Below are positions 36,805-46,408 of a DNA stretch of 64,000 bases, in pieces. The notes under the pieces were generated by a model. The model ran no database searches. It worked only from the letters and a program-made list of their open reading frames with translations, and had not been told where the DNA came from. Each line of letters begins with the position of its first letter. Positions within the stretch are counted from its first letter, which is position 1. Origin of the DNA: an uncultured Parabacteroides sp. GTDB lineage: Bacteria > Bacteroidota > Bacteroidia > Bacteroidales > Tannerellaceae. A program made the position numbers and the translations under genes. Location: assembly GCA_949295065.1 (NCBI GenBank), contig CASFJQ010000001.1, positions 1 through 64,000 on the forward strand, given 5' to 3'.

Positions 36805-36900
36805 TGAGGAGTCAAGAAGTCAAGAAGTCAAGGAGTTAAGTAGTTAAGTAGTTTTTTAACTCTCAACTTTTAATTTTCAATTTTCAATTTTCAATTTAAC
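36805..36900. repeat. Low-complexity AGTCAAGA / TTTTCAA repeats
   Basis: GAGTCAAGAAGTCAAGAAGTC followed by GTTAAGTAGTTAAGTAG, then CTCAACTTTTAA and TTTTCAATTTTCAATTTTCA. The left half is loosely complementary to the right. A related GACTCCTTAACTACTTGACT occurs at 60024-60056. Confidence 0.7.
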
Positions 36901-38073
36901 ATGCTTAAAACTTGGAGATGGTTTGGTAAAAAAGATAAAATCACATTGTCAATGCTCCGACAAATCGGGGTGGAAGGCATTGTGACTGCGTTGCACGAAG
37001 TTCCAAACGGAGAGATTTGGACTGAAGAGGCAATCAATGATTTGAAATCATATATAGAATCGTATGGCTTGAAATGGTCGGTGGTTGAAAGTCTGCCGGT
37101 TTGTGAGGCTATAAAATATGCCGGTCCTGAAAGAGACGAACTGATTGAGAAATATAAAGTCAGTCTTGCCAATCTGGGCAAATGCGGCGTAAAAACTGTA
37201 TGTTACAATTTTATGCCGGTTATCGACTGGGTGAGAACTGATTTGAATCATCCTTGGGCTGACGGTTCAACTTCTCTGTATTTCGACAGAGTGAGATTTG
37301 CTTATTTCGACACTAAGATTCTTGAAAGAGAGGGTGCGGAAAAAGATTATACTGCTGAAGAGCTTGAAAAGGTTGAAGCTCTGGATAAGGTGATAACAGA
37401 GGCTGAAAAAGATGAGCTGATTGACAGTATAATTGTAAAAACTCAAGGTTTCGTAAATGGTAATATTCGCGAGGGAGACAAGAATCCGGTTGCTATTTTC
37501 AAGAGATTGCTGGCTCTTTATGAAGGCATTGACCGTGATAAATTGCGCGAAAACATGAGATATTTCCTTGCGGCAATTATGCCGGTTTGCGAAGAATATG
37601 GGGTGAATATGTGCGTCCATCCGGATGATCCTCCTTTCCAGATATTGGGTTTGCCACGAATAGTTACGGATGAAGCTGATATTGAATGGTTCCTCAACGC
37701 TGTGGACAATCCTCATAACGGATTGACATTCTGCGCCGGCTCACTGAGTGCCGGTGAACATAATGATACAAGAGTGTTGGCTCGCAAATTTGCGAAACGT
37801 ACTCATTTCGTTCATTTGAGAAGCACTAAAGCTATGCCGGGCGGAAATTTTATTGAAAGTTCACATTTAGAAGGCAGAGGTCATCTTATCGATCTGATTA
37901 GAATCTTCGAGAAAGAGAATCCGGGATTGCCTATGCGTGTTGACCACGGCAGAACAATGCTTGGAGATGAGGACAAAGGATATAATGCCGGATATTCATT
38001 CCACGGAAGAATGCTTGCGCTGGCTCAGGTTGAGGGGATGATGGCGGTGATTAAGGAGGAGTTAAAGAGTTGA
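36901..38073 (+). CDS. uxuA: Mannonate dehydratase
   Basis: Dehydrates D-mannonate to 2-keto-3-deoxygluconate in glucuronate breakdown; cytosolic, metal dependent. 390 residues, as usual. Recognisable stretches: MLKTWRWFGKKDKITLSMLR, VCYNFMPVIDWVRTDL, ALYEGIDRDKLRENM, MCVHPDDPPFQILGLPRIV, FCAGSLSAGEHND, FVHLRSTK and MRVDHGRTMLGD. Starts with ATG right after the low-complexity repeat; followed by kdgK after 9 bp. Confidence 0.96.
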   Translation: MLKTWRWFGKKDKITLSMLRQIGVEGIVTALHEVPNGEIWTEEAINDLKSYIESYGLKWSVVESLPVCEAIKYAGPERDELIEKYKVSLANLGKCGVKTVCYNFMPVIDWVRTDLNHPWADGSTSLYFDRVRFAYFDTKILEREGAEKDYTAEELEKVEALDKVITEAEKDELIDSIIVKTQGFVNGNIREGDKNPVAIFKRLLALYEGIDRDKLRENMRYFLAAIMPVCEEYGVNMCVHPDDPPFQILGLPRIVTDEADIEWFLNAVDNPHNGLTFCAGSLSAGEHNDTRVLARKFAKRTHFVHLRSTKAMPGGNFIESSHLEGRGHLIDLIRIFEKENPGLPMRVDHGRTMLGDEDKGYNAGYSFHGRMLALAQVEGMMAVIKEELKS

Positions 38074-38082
38074 TAAAAAAAG

Positions 38083-39123
38083 ATGAAAAAGATAATAACA
38101 TTTGGAGAAATAATGTTGCGCCTGGCAACACCGGGGTATCTGAGATTTGCCCAGGCAAACAATCTGGAGGCTACTTTTGGCGGTGGGGAGGCAAATGTTG
38201 CTGTTTCTCTTGCCAACTATGGAATGGACGCTCAATTTGTAACGCGTCTTCCGAACAACGATATTGCTAAAGCTTGTGTGTGTGATTTACATAAACATGG
38301 TGTCAAAACCGACCATATCATTTATGGAGGAGAGCGACTTGGTATTTATTTTCTGGAAACGGGAGCAGTTGCCCGTGCCAGTAAAGTGATTTACGACCGT
38401 GCTCATTCTGCTATTTCAGAAATTGAGCCGGGAATGATAGATTGGGAGAAAGTGTTTGACGGTGCAGACTGGTTTCACTGGACAGGTATAACTCCAGCAA
38501 TCAGTCAGGGTGCGGCAGATGTTTGCCGTGAGGCAATAAAGGCTGCCAACAGAATGGGAGTTGTTGTTTCATGTGATTTGAATTATCGTAAAAATCTTTG
38601 GAAATATGGCAAAACAGCATCTGAAGTTATGCCGGAATTAGTTGAAGGATGTGATATTATCCTTGGCAATGAAGAAGATGCAGAGAAAGTGTTCGGTATA
38701 AAACCGGAAAATTTTGATGTTACGACAACAGCAGGAGAAGTTAATGCTGCTGAATTTGAAAGTGTGTGCAGTCAGCTTATGCAGCGTTTTCCACGTGCAA
38801 AGAAAGTTATCATAACCTTGCGTGGTTCTATAAATGCCAATCACAACACTTGGGGCGGTGTTCTGTATGATGGCTCAACTTTATATCAGTCTCCACGATA
38901 TGATATAACTCACATCGTGGACCGTGTGGGTGGAGGCGACTCCTTTATGGGAGGTTTGATTTACGGACTGCTTACATATACAGACAATGACCAGCAGGCT
39001 CTGAACTTTGCCGTAGCAGCTTCATGCCTGAAGCATACTATTTATGGTGATTACAATATGGTAACAGTTGCCGAAGTAGAAAACTTGATGAAAGGCGACG
39101 GTTCTGGTCGTGTTTCAAGATAA
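38083..39123 (+). CDS. kdgK: 2-keto-3-deoxygluconate kinase
   Basis: PfkB-family sugar kinase making KDPG from 2-keto-3-deoxygluconate. MKKIITFGEIMLRLATPGYL at the start, a GGGEANVAVSLANYG box near residue 33, and the catalytic DRVGGGDSFMGGLIYGLL near 286-303. 346 residues. The KDPG aldolase (kdgA) that usually follows is absent here, so the pathway must be finished by a gene elsewhere. A terminator follows. Confidence 0.93.
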   Translation: MKKIITFGEIMLRLATPGYLRFAQANNLEATFGGGEANVAVSLANYGMDAQFVTRLPNNDIAKACVCDLHKHGVKTDHIIYGGERLGIYFLETGAVARASKVIYDRAHSAISEIEPGMIDWEKVFDGADWFHWTGITPAISQGAADVCREAIKAANRMGVVVSCDLNYRKNLWKYGKTASEVMPELVEGCDIILGNEEDAEKVFGIKPENFDVTTTAGEVNAAEFESVCSQLMQRFPRAKKVIITLRGSINANHNTWGGVLYDGSTLYQSPRYDITHIVDRVGGGDSFMGGLIYGLLTYTDNDQQALNFAVAASCLKHTIYGDYNMVTVAEVENLMKGDGSGRVSR

Positions 39124-39158
39124 TATTTTCAGTTATTTTTCTCTTCTCCAATTTATTG

Positions 39159-39196
39159 CTCACAGCCGTGATATAATCATGGCTGTGAGTTTTTTT
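39159..39196 (+). terminator. Terminator after kdgK
   Basis: CTCACAGCC (39159-39167) pairs with GGCTGTGAG (39181-39189), followed by seven T. Confidence 0.92.
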
Positions 39197-39288
39197 ATCT
39201 TCTTATTCAAAAACTCATTCTTTCTTTTGCACACCTTTTTACTTTACAGTACTTTTACATCAGGAAATCAGAATACAAAATACCACAA

Positions 39289-41046
39289 ATGAAAAAACAA
39301 ATACTTGCGCAATATTGCAATCCGGTCATTGCCATATTCTTTATTATAGGAAGCTTTTTATTTTTCAATCTGAATTATAAATTCCAATATGCTTTTCTTG
39401 AGCAATATTCAATGTTTCAGAACAATTCATTTTATCTTGCCGAAAAGCTTTCTGAACCGGGTGGATTCAATGAATATATCAGCAGTTTTCTGAGTCTTGC
39501 ATTTATCTATAACGGAGGAGCAGCATTGGTAATAGCATTGCTTTTAGGTATGATTGCATGTCTGTTTCATTTATTCCTGAAAAAAACAGATTCTTCTTCC
39601 GGAATATTGGCTGCTTTGATACCTTGTTTTATTTTCTGGGTTTTCCCTCAGGAATCAGTGGCTGTTTTAGTTTCCACAACTTTTTCATTATTAGTCACTT
39701 ATATTTATACCAACATAAGCAACTATAAATACAGGATACCGGCAGGCTTGCTTCTGATTATTGTTCTTTATTTCATCGCAACACCGGCACATATATTATT
39801 CAGTTTGCTATGTCTGATTTATGAGTTATCTGTTAAGGACAACAAAAGGGCTGCAATTGCCGGATTTATAAATCTTGCTCTGGCTTTAATATTACCGCTG
39901 GTTGCCATGCGCAGTATCTATATAATTCCTATGCGAGAAGCGTATCTGAGCAAATATTTATGCCATCCGGAGCATGAAGTTCCCGCATCCATATATTTCC
40001 TATTATACTCTTTTCCGATAATATCTGTATTGGTGTGGATAACAAGAGGAAAGGTATTTATCAAGAATGAAAATATAAAAGCTATTGCAAATTACATAAC
40101 TGTAATTGCTGCATCTGTTGTAATCTTCACATACACAAAGAATCCAATGGAACAGGCATACAGATATGACTATTATGCCCGTAATGGTGAATGGGAGAAA
40201 ATAGTAAAGCACGCCGAAAGACATTCAATCAAAGATATGGACGCTTTGGTTTATCTGAACCTGGCTTTATCTCACACAGGAAGAATGGCATCCGATATGT
40301 TCCGTTTTCCACAAATGGGAGAATCCAGCTTTATCACAAAAGATCCAAAAAGCAGAATGGGACTTATTCAGGCTAGTGAAGTTGCCTGGCAAGTGGGGCA
40401 GATAAATGCCGCGCAAAGGTTTGCTTTCGTTGGTGTGTTGAGTTCACAGCGTTGTGTGCAGCCACGCCTGATGAAACGGCTGGTTGAAACGTATATAGTG
40501 AATGGAGAATACAAGGCTGCCGAGAAATATATCAAAATACTTGAGTCTGCTCCGCATTATTCCAAATGGGCAAAAGAGCAGCGCAATTTGCTCAACGAGA
40601 AGAGCAGTAATGAAAGTAAATGGGTTGCCGAAAAAAGAGCTTTAATGCCTATAACAGATAATCCCTTCGATTTGACGGTGAGTTTTCCAAATGCTATAGC
40701 ATTCCTTATTGATGACCATATCGATAATAAAGCAGCCTTTGACTATGGAATGGGATTTCTACTTATGTATGGAGATATGGGTGCGTTCATTCATTATATG
40801 AATCTTATAAAAGGGAAATACAAATCATTGCCAAAACATTATCAAGAGGCTCTATGTCTGTATTATATCGGAATGAAAGCTGATAAAAATGCTTTGGCTT
40901 CGTATAATGTGAGCCAGGATATAATGAACCGGTTCATCAGTTTTACACAAAATGTGAGAACTTCGTCTCCGGCTGTGCTTAAGTCGCAATTTGGCGATAC
41001 GTATTATTATTATTACTTAAAGTTTAGCAATTCCAATTCTAAGTAA
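39289..41046 (+). CDS. DUF6057-type membrane protein with TPR-like C-terminus
   Basis: 585 residues. About ten membrane helices in the first 290 residues, including the segment GGAALVIALLLGMIACLFHL, followed by a helical, TPR-like soluble region (for example ALSHTGRMASDMFRF, TYIVNGEYKAAEKYIKILES). This matches my memory of the DUF6057 family in Bacteroides. Function unknown. It pairs with the next gene, a TolB-like protein with a CxxCH motif; a recurring pair of this kind suggests a joint envelope role. Confidence 0.72.
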   Translation: MKKQILAQYCNPVIAIFFIIGSFLFFNLNYKFQYAFLEQYSMFQNNSFYLAEKLSEPGGFNEYISSFLSLAFIYNGGAALVIALLLGMIACLFHLFLKKTDSSSGILAALIPCFIFWVFPQESVAVLVSTTFSLLVTYIYTNISNYKYRIPAGLLLIIVLYFIATPAHILFSLLCLIYELSVKDNKRAAIAGFINLALALILPLVAMRSIYIIPMREAYLSKYLCHPEHEVPASIYFLLYSFPIISVLVWITRGKVFIKNENIKAIANYITVIAASVVIFTYTKNPMEQAYRYDYYARNGEWEKIVKHAERHSIKDMDALVYLNLALSHTGRMASDMFRFPQMGESSFITKDPKSRMGLIQASEVAWQVGQINAAQRFAFVGVLSSQRCVQPRLMKRLVETYIVNGEYKAAEKYIKILESAPHYSKWAKEQRNLLNEKSSNESKWVAEKRALMPITDNPFDLTVSFPNAIAFLIDDHIDNKAAFDYGMGFLLMYGDMGAFIHYMNLIKGKYKSLPKHYQEALCLYYIGMKADKNALASYNVSQDIMNRFISFTQNVRTSSPAVLKSQFGDTYYYYYLKFSNSNSK

Positions 41047-41050
41047 ACGA

Positions 41051-41146
41051 GTTGACAAGAAGACAAGTTAACAAGAGTTTTGACCTTGTCAACTTGTATC
41101 TGAAGCCTTGTTAACTTTTAAGTTGAGCTTGCGAAACTTAAATTAA
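41051..41146. repeat. GTTGACAAG palindrome plus AGCTTGCGAAACTT module, copy 5
   Basis: Left arm GTTGACAAGAAGACAAGTTA (41051-41070), right arm ending CCTTGTTAAC at 41115, then AAGTTGAGCTTGCGAAACTT and an AATTA run to 41146. The arms can fold on each other. Confidence 0.8.
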
Positions 41147-41181
41147 ATTATTATTCAAGGAAAAAGTAAAAAGTAAGAAAC

Positions 41182-42687
41182 ATGAAAAATGAGGCAAAAA
41201 ATAAAATATTAAGATATGTAATAGTTTCATACCTTATTATACAGACTATCATACTGATATATATTTATGGCAAGAATCTGTTTCTGTCTGAGAATATTCC
41301 TGCAGATGCTGTGGTTGAAGATGTCACTCCGGATATTTTCCCGGATTATAAAGATGTGACTGTTCCTTTCAATATTGCGCCGATGAATTTCAGAATCAAT
41401 TCTCCTGCCGATAAATGTTATGCTAAAATCGGAGAAAAAGAATATTTCGGTGAACAACATATTGAATTTGACAGTAAAGAATGGCACTCTCTATTGGCTG
41501 ACAACAAAGGGAAATCCCTGAAAGTGGAAATTGCCACAAAATACAATGGGAAATGGACCCGCTGGAAGTCTTTTGATATTCATCTCAGTGATAAACCAAT
41601 TGACTCACATCTTGCATACAGACTGATTGAGCCCGGATATGAAAAATGGCATATCGTGGGGCTTTACCAGCGTAATCTTGAATCATTTGAAGAAAAAGCA
41701 ATTATCAGAAATGATATGACCGGTTATAATTGTATTAACTGCCATTCGTTCTGTAACGGAAATCCAGCCCAAATGATGTTTCATATGAGGGCTGCCAATG
41801 GAGGAACTTACATAATCGATGGCAATGAGATAACCAAGCTGAACACAAAGACAGACAAGACTATAAGCAATATGACATATCCATATTGGCATCCTTCGGG
41901 GAAATATATCACAACTTCTGTAAATGATATCAAGCAGTTCTTTCATTCCGTCAAGGAAAAGAAAATGGAAGTATTTGACCTGGAATCGGATATTGTGATT
42001 TATGATGTGGAAAAGAAAGCAATCTTGTCTGAAGCGTCTATCATCACCAAAGAGCATTTCGAAACATTCCCTTCATTCTCGCCAGATGGGAAATGGCTTT
42101 ATTTCTGCAGTGCAGATTCTACAGAAATGCCTAAAAACTATAATAAGGTGAGATATAATCTGTGCCGTGTAGCTTTTGACGCTGAAAAAGGCAAACTTAA
42201 TATGCCGATTGATACGTTGGTTAAGGCGGACAGCCTGAGTTATACATTTCCACGTATTTCTCCGGACGGTAAATTTCTGATGTATACAGAAACTGAATAC
42301 GGGCAATTCCCTATTTGGCATAAAGACGCGGAATTGAGAATGTTGGATCTAAACAATAACAGTCAGGTTGATATTTCAGGACTGAACAGCAGCGACACCG
42401 AGAGTTATCATTCATGGAGCAGCAACAGTTCGTGGGTTGTTTTCAGTACAAGAAGAGATAACGGACTTTACACTTTGCCTTATATCGGATTTATCGGTGA
42501 AGACGGGAAACCGGGAAAGCCATTCCTTCTGCCTCAAAAGAATCCTGATTTCTATGATTATCAACTTTATTCATTCAATATTCCTGAGTTAATAACAGGG
42601 GAAATTGAAGTAAGTCCATACAAAATACAGCAGGTTGCGACTAAAGAAAAACCTCAGAATGTGAAATTTTCAGAGTCCGGGAATTAG
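41182..42687 (+). CDS. Membrane-anchored TolB-like (PD40) protein with a CxxCH motif
   Basis: 501 residues. An N-terminal anchor helix (about 11-30) puts the rest outside the cytoplasm. Residues 55-140 form a beta domain. YNCINCHSF at 182-190 is a classic c-type haem site (C184, C187, H188), with possible distal Met ligands just after (MMFHMRA). From 220 on come PD40/TolB-type blades: YPYWHPSGKYITTS, FPSFSPDGKWLYFCS, FPRISPDGKFLMYTE, YHSWSSNSSWVVFSTR. Propeller plus haem motif suggests a redox or sensing role, but no other cytochrome genes are nearby. Function unknown. Confidence 0.75.
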   Translation: MKNEAKNKILRYVIVSYLIIQTIILIYIYGKNLFLSENIPADAVVEDVTPDIFPDYKDVTVPFNIAPMNFRINSPADKCYAKIGEKEYFGEQHIEFDSKEWHSLLADNKGKSLKVEIATKYNGKWTRWKSFDIHLSDKPIDSHLAYRLIEPGYEKWHIVGLYQRNLESFEEKAIIRNDMTGYNCINCHSFCNGNPAQMMFHMRAANGGTYIIDGNEITKLNTKTDKTISNMTYPYWHPSGKYITTSVNDIKQFFHSVKEKKMEVFDLESDIVIYDVEKKAILSEASIITKEHFETFPSFSPDGKWLYFCSADSTEMPKNYNKVRYNLCRVAFDAEKGKLNMPIDTLVKADSLSYTFPRISPDGKFLMYTETEYGQFPIWHKDAELRMLDLNNNSQVDISGLNSSDTESYHSWSSNSSWVVFSTRRDNGLYTLPYIGFIGEDGKPGKPFLLPQKNPDFYDYQLYSFNIPELITGEIEVSPYKIQQVATKEKPQNVKFSESGN

Positions 42688-42799
42688 TGAAACTACAATT
42701 ATTAATTTATATTAAACATAAGTAAAAGCCGTGATATAGTATAAACTTAATACGTTTTGCATATGTTATATAATAAAGTATCACTAAAATGAAAACACC

Positions 42800-43297
42800 A
42801 TGAAAATTTTATTTGAGATTAAAGAGAACCTGCATGATATCTTGGAACAATTGCTACATTCTGATTTTTGGATTACAGAAGTAGAGGATATTGATGATGA
42901 AAAAAGAATCATAAAGATTAGAGACTTTGCTTACCCGCAAGAAGCAAGAGCTGAAGTTACGCCTCAAGGTATATGCCTACAGACAGCATTGTCGAAATAC
43001 ACTTACAGACTATTTGAGAAAGATGGTTCATGCTGGTGTGAATATATAGGAGCATATCGCGGATTTTTGGAACAGAAACTTTTGCCAATACTAACACCAA
43101 AAGAAAATCTGCTGGATCAGCCTGTCAGCAGTTCATTACTGGGAGATATGCATAAACCACTGAGAGAATATGCTTTGGATAATCTAAAGCTTAAGAAGTT
43201 CAGACAACAGACATTCGGAGATATTGGCTTCTCAAACAGTGATCATCCAAAACGTGTTTACGATGCTTTTATTAAGGAAGATTATATTCCTGAATGA
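42800..43297 (+). CDS. Hypothetical protein, 165 residues
   Basis: Not recognised. Acidic-to-neutral soluble protein with no signal peptide or membrane segment; opens MKILFEIKENLHDILEQLLH, contains a cysteine pair SCWCEYIG near residue 78 and a basic C-terminal patch (KLKKFRQQTFGDIGFSNS). It stands alone, with AT-rich sequence before it and a palindromic repeat after. The regular codon use makes it a likely real gene. Confidence 0.65.
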   Translation: MKILFEIKENLHDILEQLLHSDFWITEVEDIDDEKRIIKIRDFAYPQEARAEVTPQGICLQTALSKYTYRLFEKDGSCWCEYIGAYRGFLEQKLLPILTPKENLLDQPVSSSLLGDMHKPLREYALDNLKLKKFRQQTFGDIGFSNSDHPKRVYDAFIKEDYIPE

Positions 43298-43309
43298 TAT
43301 TTCTTTAAA

Positions 43310-43373
43310 GTTGACAAGGCTTCAGAGACAAGTTGACAAGGTCAGAACTCTTGCCAACTTGTCAACTTGTCAC
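43310..43373. repeat. GTTGACAAG palindrome, copy 6
   Basis: GTTGACAAGGCTTCAGAGAC and AGTTGACAAG form the left arm; CTTGCCAAC, CTTGTCAAC, CTTGTCAC the right. Lies between convergent genes and overlaps the stop codon of the sugar kinase gene. Confidence 0.8.
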
Positions 43374-44296
43374 CTAATAATATATTTCTTTGCAAATTCC
43401 TCAGAAATATAATTATCATAACTTTGGCAAACTTCTGCAGAGAAGTCTATTCCACAAGCTATTATTTTACTCCAGATTTCTTTATCAAGATTTGATAAAT
43501 CCTTACGCCTGATATCATATTTCAGCAAGCCGAATATAATACCGGCATTGAAGTTGTCGCCGGCACCGATTGTACTCAAAGGTTGTATTTTCTTAGAATC
43601 GAAATGCTCATCCAAAAGAGATGTGCGTAAATGCACGCCCTTATCGCCATGAGTAGAAATAAAATTATCACAGTAGAACTTAATATTATCCTGATAAACT
43701 TCACCCATATCAGTTTTCTTGAACAAGTTATAGAAATCCTCATTCGAACCACGGACTATATCTGAAAACTCAAAATTCTCAAGCACTATTGGCATAAGAT
43801 GGATGGCTTCATGCGCATGTGCATTGCGGAAATTAGGGTCATAATATATAATTGCCCCACGCTCCTTTGCATACTGAAGGAATTCCAGAACTCTTGGTCG
43901 CAGCACCGGATTCAAAGAATAATATGAGCCGAAAATAAAAATATCATCTTCTTCAATAGGAGGAAGAGGAACTTCGAGACGCTGCTTGGGATAATTCTTA
44001 TAAAATATATAATTAGCATTCTGATTGTCATCAAGAAAGGCTAATGATATCGGACTCTTGCCATCAGGGAAACAATCGACATAATCGGTTGAGATATTAT
44101 TCTTTCTCATGAAATTACGGATTATCTCACCAACTCTGTCATTCCCTGTCTCACTTATAAAAAGGACTTTCTGCCCCAATCGTCCTAACGATGTCAGTCC
44201 ATTAAAGACAGAACCGCCGGGAACAGCTGCATGCGGTTGCTCGCCCCGGAAAATTATATCCAATATGGTCTCTCCTATTCCTATTACTTTTCTCAT
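43370..44296 (-). CDS. PfkB-family carbohydrate kinase (fructokinase-like)
   Basis: 308 residues. Opening MRKVIGIGETILDIIF, GGSVFNGLTSLGRLG near residue 27, and the phosphate loop STIGAGDNFNAGIIFGLL near 240-257 (GAGD catalytic Asp present). Closest in appearance to fructokinases, but PfkB specificity cannot be read reliably. Likely cotranscribed with the SIS isomerase 96 bp upstream, which points to a phosphosugar pathway. Confidence 0.87.
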   Translation of the reverse strand: MRKVIGIGETILDIIFRGEQPHAAVPGGSVFNGLTSLGRLGQKVLFISETGNDRVGEIIRNFMRKNNISTDYVDCFPDGKSPISLAFLDDNQNANYIFYKNYPKQRLEVPLPPIEEDDIFIFGSYYSLNPVLRPRVLEFLQYAKERGAIIYYDPNFRNAHAHEAIHLMPIVLENFEFSDIVRGSNEDFYNLFKKTDMGEVYQDNIKFYCDNFISTHGDKGVHLRTSLLDEHFDSKKIQPLSTIGAGDNFNAGIIFGLLKYDIRRKDLSNLDKEIWSKIIACGIDFSAEVCQSYDNYISEEFAKKYIIR

Positions 44297-44392
44297 ATGA
44301 TTTTAGTTTTTGAGTTTGTTTGTTTTTTAGTTTATTGGTTCAGGCAGTCCTGACTAATAAAACTCAAACCTATTAACTCTCCCAATTAGTTT

Positions 44393-45004
44393 TTACTCAG
44401 TCTTGCTCTGTTCACGACTCTTATCACCAAGATAGCCACCATGGTGACGTTTTGCATATTCCTTATTGGTAAATTCTATTTCCTTCATTGTTCCAACAAC
44501 AAGAATATCACCGATAACAGTCATAACCGTAGTTGATGTAGTCGGAGTCAACCCCAGAGGACAAACCTCTGCAGGAGCGCCTGTTGGCAAACATATAGTA
44601 GCCTCTTTCGCCAAAGCACTTTCCGGATTACTTGTTATAACAATAAATTGCATATTAGGAGCCAAACCTCGGGTAAGAGATGTAAGTTCAACCAATTCTC
44701 GGGTTTTTCCCGAATTGGAAATAAGCAACATTATGTCGTTTTCACGTATTATACCCAAATCTCCATGCTGAGCTTCGCTCGGATGAAGGAAAAAAGCAGG
44801 AGTTCCGGTTGAGCTGAAAGTGGTAGCAATATTCATCGCTATCTGCCCGGCTTTTCCCATTCCGCTGGTAATGAGCTTTCCTCCTTTTTTATGAACCTGT
44901 TCAACAATAAGTTTTACTGCATTATCATAAGCTTCAGAAACTGGAATATTCCTTACTGCTTCAGATTCTCTCACAAGGATAGAAATTATATCGTCTTGCT
45001 TCAT
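44393..45004 (-). CDS. SIS-domain sugar isomerase (KdsD/6-phospho-3-hexuloisomerase-like)
   Basis: 203 residues comprising one SIS domain: GKLITSGMGKAGQIAMNIAT, HPSEAQHGDLGIIRENDIML, LISNSGKTRELVEL, and LTPTTSTTVMTVIGDILVV, the latter as in arabinose-5-phosphate isomerases. The C-terminal CBS pair of KdsD is missing, and a GGYLGDKSR tail replaces it. Isomerises or binds a phosphosugar; substrate unknown. Pairs with the PfkB kinase downstream. Confidence 0.87.
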   Translation of the reverse strand: MKQDDIISILVRESEAVRNIPVSEAYDNAVKLIVEQVHKKGGKLITSGMGKAGQIAMNIATTFSSTGTPAFFLHPSEAQHGDLGIIRENDIMLLISNSGKTRELVELTSLTRGLAPNMQFIVITSNPESALAKEATICLPTGAPAEVCPLGLTPTTSTTVMTVIGDILVVGTMKEIEFTNKEYAKRHHGGYLGDKSREQSKTE

Positions 45005-45030
45005 TTTATTTTGTTATGATTAAGTTTCCA

Positions 45031-45061
45031 CAAATGTATAACATTTGAGCAACGAAGCAAA
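45031..45061 (-). promoter_or_regulatory. Promoter of the SIS isomerase gene
   Basis: Minus-strand TACATTTG (45031-45038) with TTTG (45058-45061) 19 bp upstream; exact consensus. Lies 27 bp before the ATG. Confidence 0.7.
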
Positions 45062-45069
45062 ATTACAAA

Positions 45070-46290
45070 TCAGAAAAGCATACTGGCTGTAAGTCCGACG
45101 TTAAGAAGACTCAAATCAGCGGACATGAAGTCTCCGGACAATGTTGTGTATGTATAGTTTGTATATAAACGCAATCCCATAGTTGGCGATACTTGTCCCA
45201 ACAATGAAAGTCCGGCCTGAGCTGCAAAACCTCTTTTCTTCAAATCATCGTTCAACAATAAATTGCCTGAACCCAGATGTAACTTTGCGTTCCAAAATAT
45301 GCGAGGGCAAATGCAGGCTGTATATTCAGGACCGACAAAAAACAATGCACTTCCCAATGTACCTTTATCTTTGCTGATTTTAGCCGTCATTATTGTTGTG
45401 CTTCCTCCTATTCCCCAACCCGACTTAAAATAATAAGCACCAGCCAATGATGTATTCATTCCCTGATACGGATTTACTCTCTGTCCGTCAATATAAAAAG
45501 AGTGAGGGAAAATGCAGCTGTAACCTACAGAATATTCGAGATATGATGATACAGCTGTATAATCATAATCGGAATTATAAAATCCATGCTGAAGTTTGTT
45601 TTTCTTAAATATCAAATCAGATAAAAAATATCCCAGTTCAGTTGAAAATATACCTACTCCTGCACCGAAAAGGACATCAGACATCCAGTGTCTGTTATTA
45701 AGCATTCTGCCTACAGCAACTAAAGATGCACAACCATATGAACCTATACCGACCCAAGAACTTAACTCTCCATATTCTTTATAAAACATTGTGGCAGACA
45801 TGAATGCTGTTGCTGTATGTCCGGATGGGAATGAATTTCTCTTGCTGTTATCCGGACGCATTCTTTTAACAGTATATTTCAGTCCGTTTACTATTCCCGC
45901 CATTGTTGCTGCAGATATTACATCTGCAGTGAGCATCTCAGCCCACGAACTTCGGCCTTCAACTCCTGCAATCTTCATACCGAACATTGCAGCCATAGGA
46001 ACATATTGGATATAATCATCATATTTATTCTTGAAAGACGACAAATGAAAATCTCGTGTTTCCTTCACTCGATAATCAATTGTTGTTGCAAGCGCACTGG
46101 CTGCAAATAGAGGAATGGCACTTTTTGTAATAGCGTAAGCATTAGTAGAACGCAGTTTTTCTATTGTAGTTTGAGATTCTTCATGATTGACAAACAATGT
46201 ATCTGAAACAGATTGAGATTTCAAGTCTATCGGTTTTATCAATGATATCAAAGTGATCAGAATTAAAATTACTTTAGAAAGGTTTATCAT
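45070..46290 (-). CDS. PAP2 phosphatase with C-terminal beta-barrel-like region
   Basis: Type 2 phosphatidic-acid phosphatase-like enzyme. Start chosen at ATG 46290 (MINLSKVILILITLISLIK, signal peptide). The three catalytic motifs are present: KRMRPDNSKR, NSFPSGHTATAF and GRMLNNRHWMSDVLFG, in the order K-R-P, SGH, R-H-D. The last 170 residues (LEYSVGYSCIFPHSF on, ending LNVGLTASMLF) look like outer-membrane beta-strands with terminal Phe. A phosphatase joined to a barrel is seen in Bacteroidales and suggests action on lipid phosphates at the outer membrane. Confidence 0.85.
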   Translation of the reverse strand: MINLSKVILILITLISLIKPIDLKSQSVSDTLFVNHEESQTTIEKLRSTNAYAITKSAIPLFAASALATTIDYRVKETRDFHLSSFKNKYDDYIQYVPMAAMFGMKIAGVEGRSSWAEMLTADVISAATMAGIVNGLKYTVKRMRPDNSKRNSFPSGHTATAFMSATMFYKEYGELSSWVGIGSYGCASLVAVGRMLNNRHWMSDVLFGAGVGIFSTELGYFLSDLIFKKNKLQHGFYNSDYDYTAVSSYLEYSVGYSCIFPHSFYIDGQRVNPYQGMNTSLAGAYYFKSGWGIGGSTTIMTAKISKDKGTLGSALFFVGPEYTACICPRIFWNAKLHLGSGNLLLNDDLKKRGFAAQAGLSLLGQVSPTMGLRLYTNYTYTTLSGDFMSADLSLLNVGLTASMLF

Positions 46291-46388
46291 ATGAATTAAC
46301 ATGTTACTATTTCTAGAATTTAGTCTTGTAAAATTGTATCTGGCAAAACTTCAGATTTTTAATAATGCAAAAGTAGTGATAAATGTTA

Positions 46389-46396
46389 TACCTTTG
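46389..46396 (+). promoter_or_regulatory. -7 box of the second M16 protease gene
   Basis: TACCTTTG matches TAnnTTTG, 12 bp before the ATG at 46409, so the leader is very short and the ORF's upstream extension to 46301 cannot be translated from this transcript. Confidence 0.5.
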
Positions 46397-46408
46397 CATG
46401 CTGTAAAT

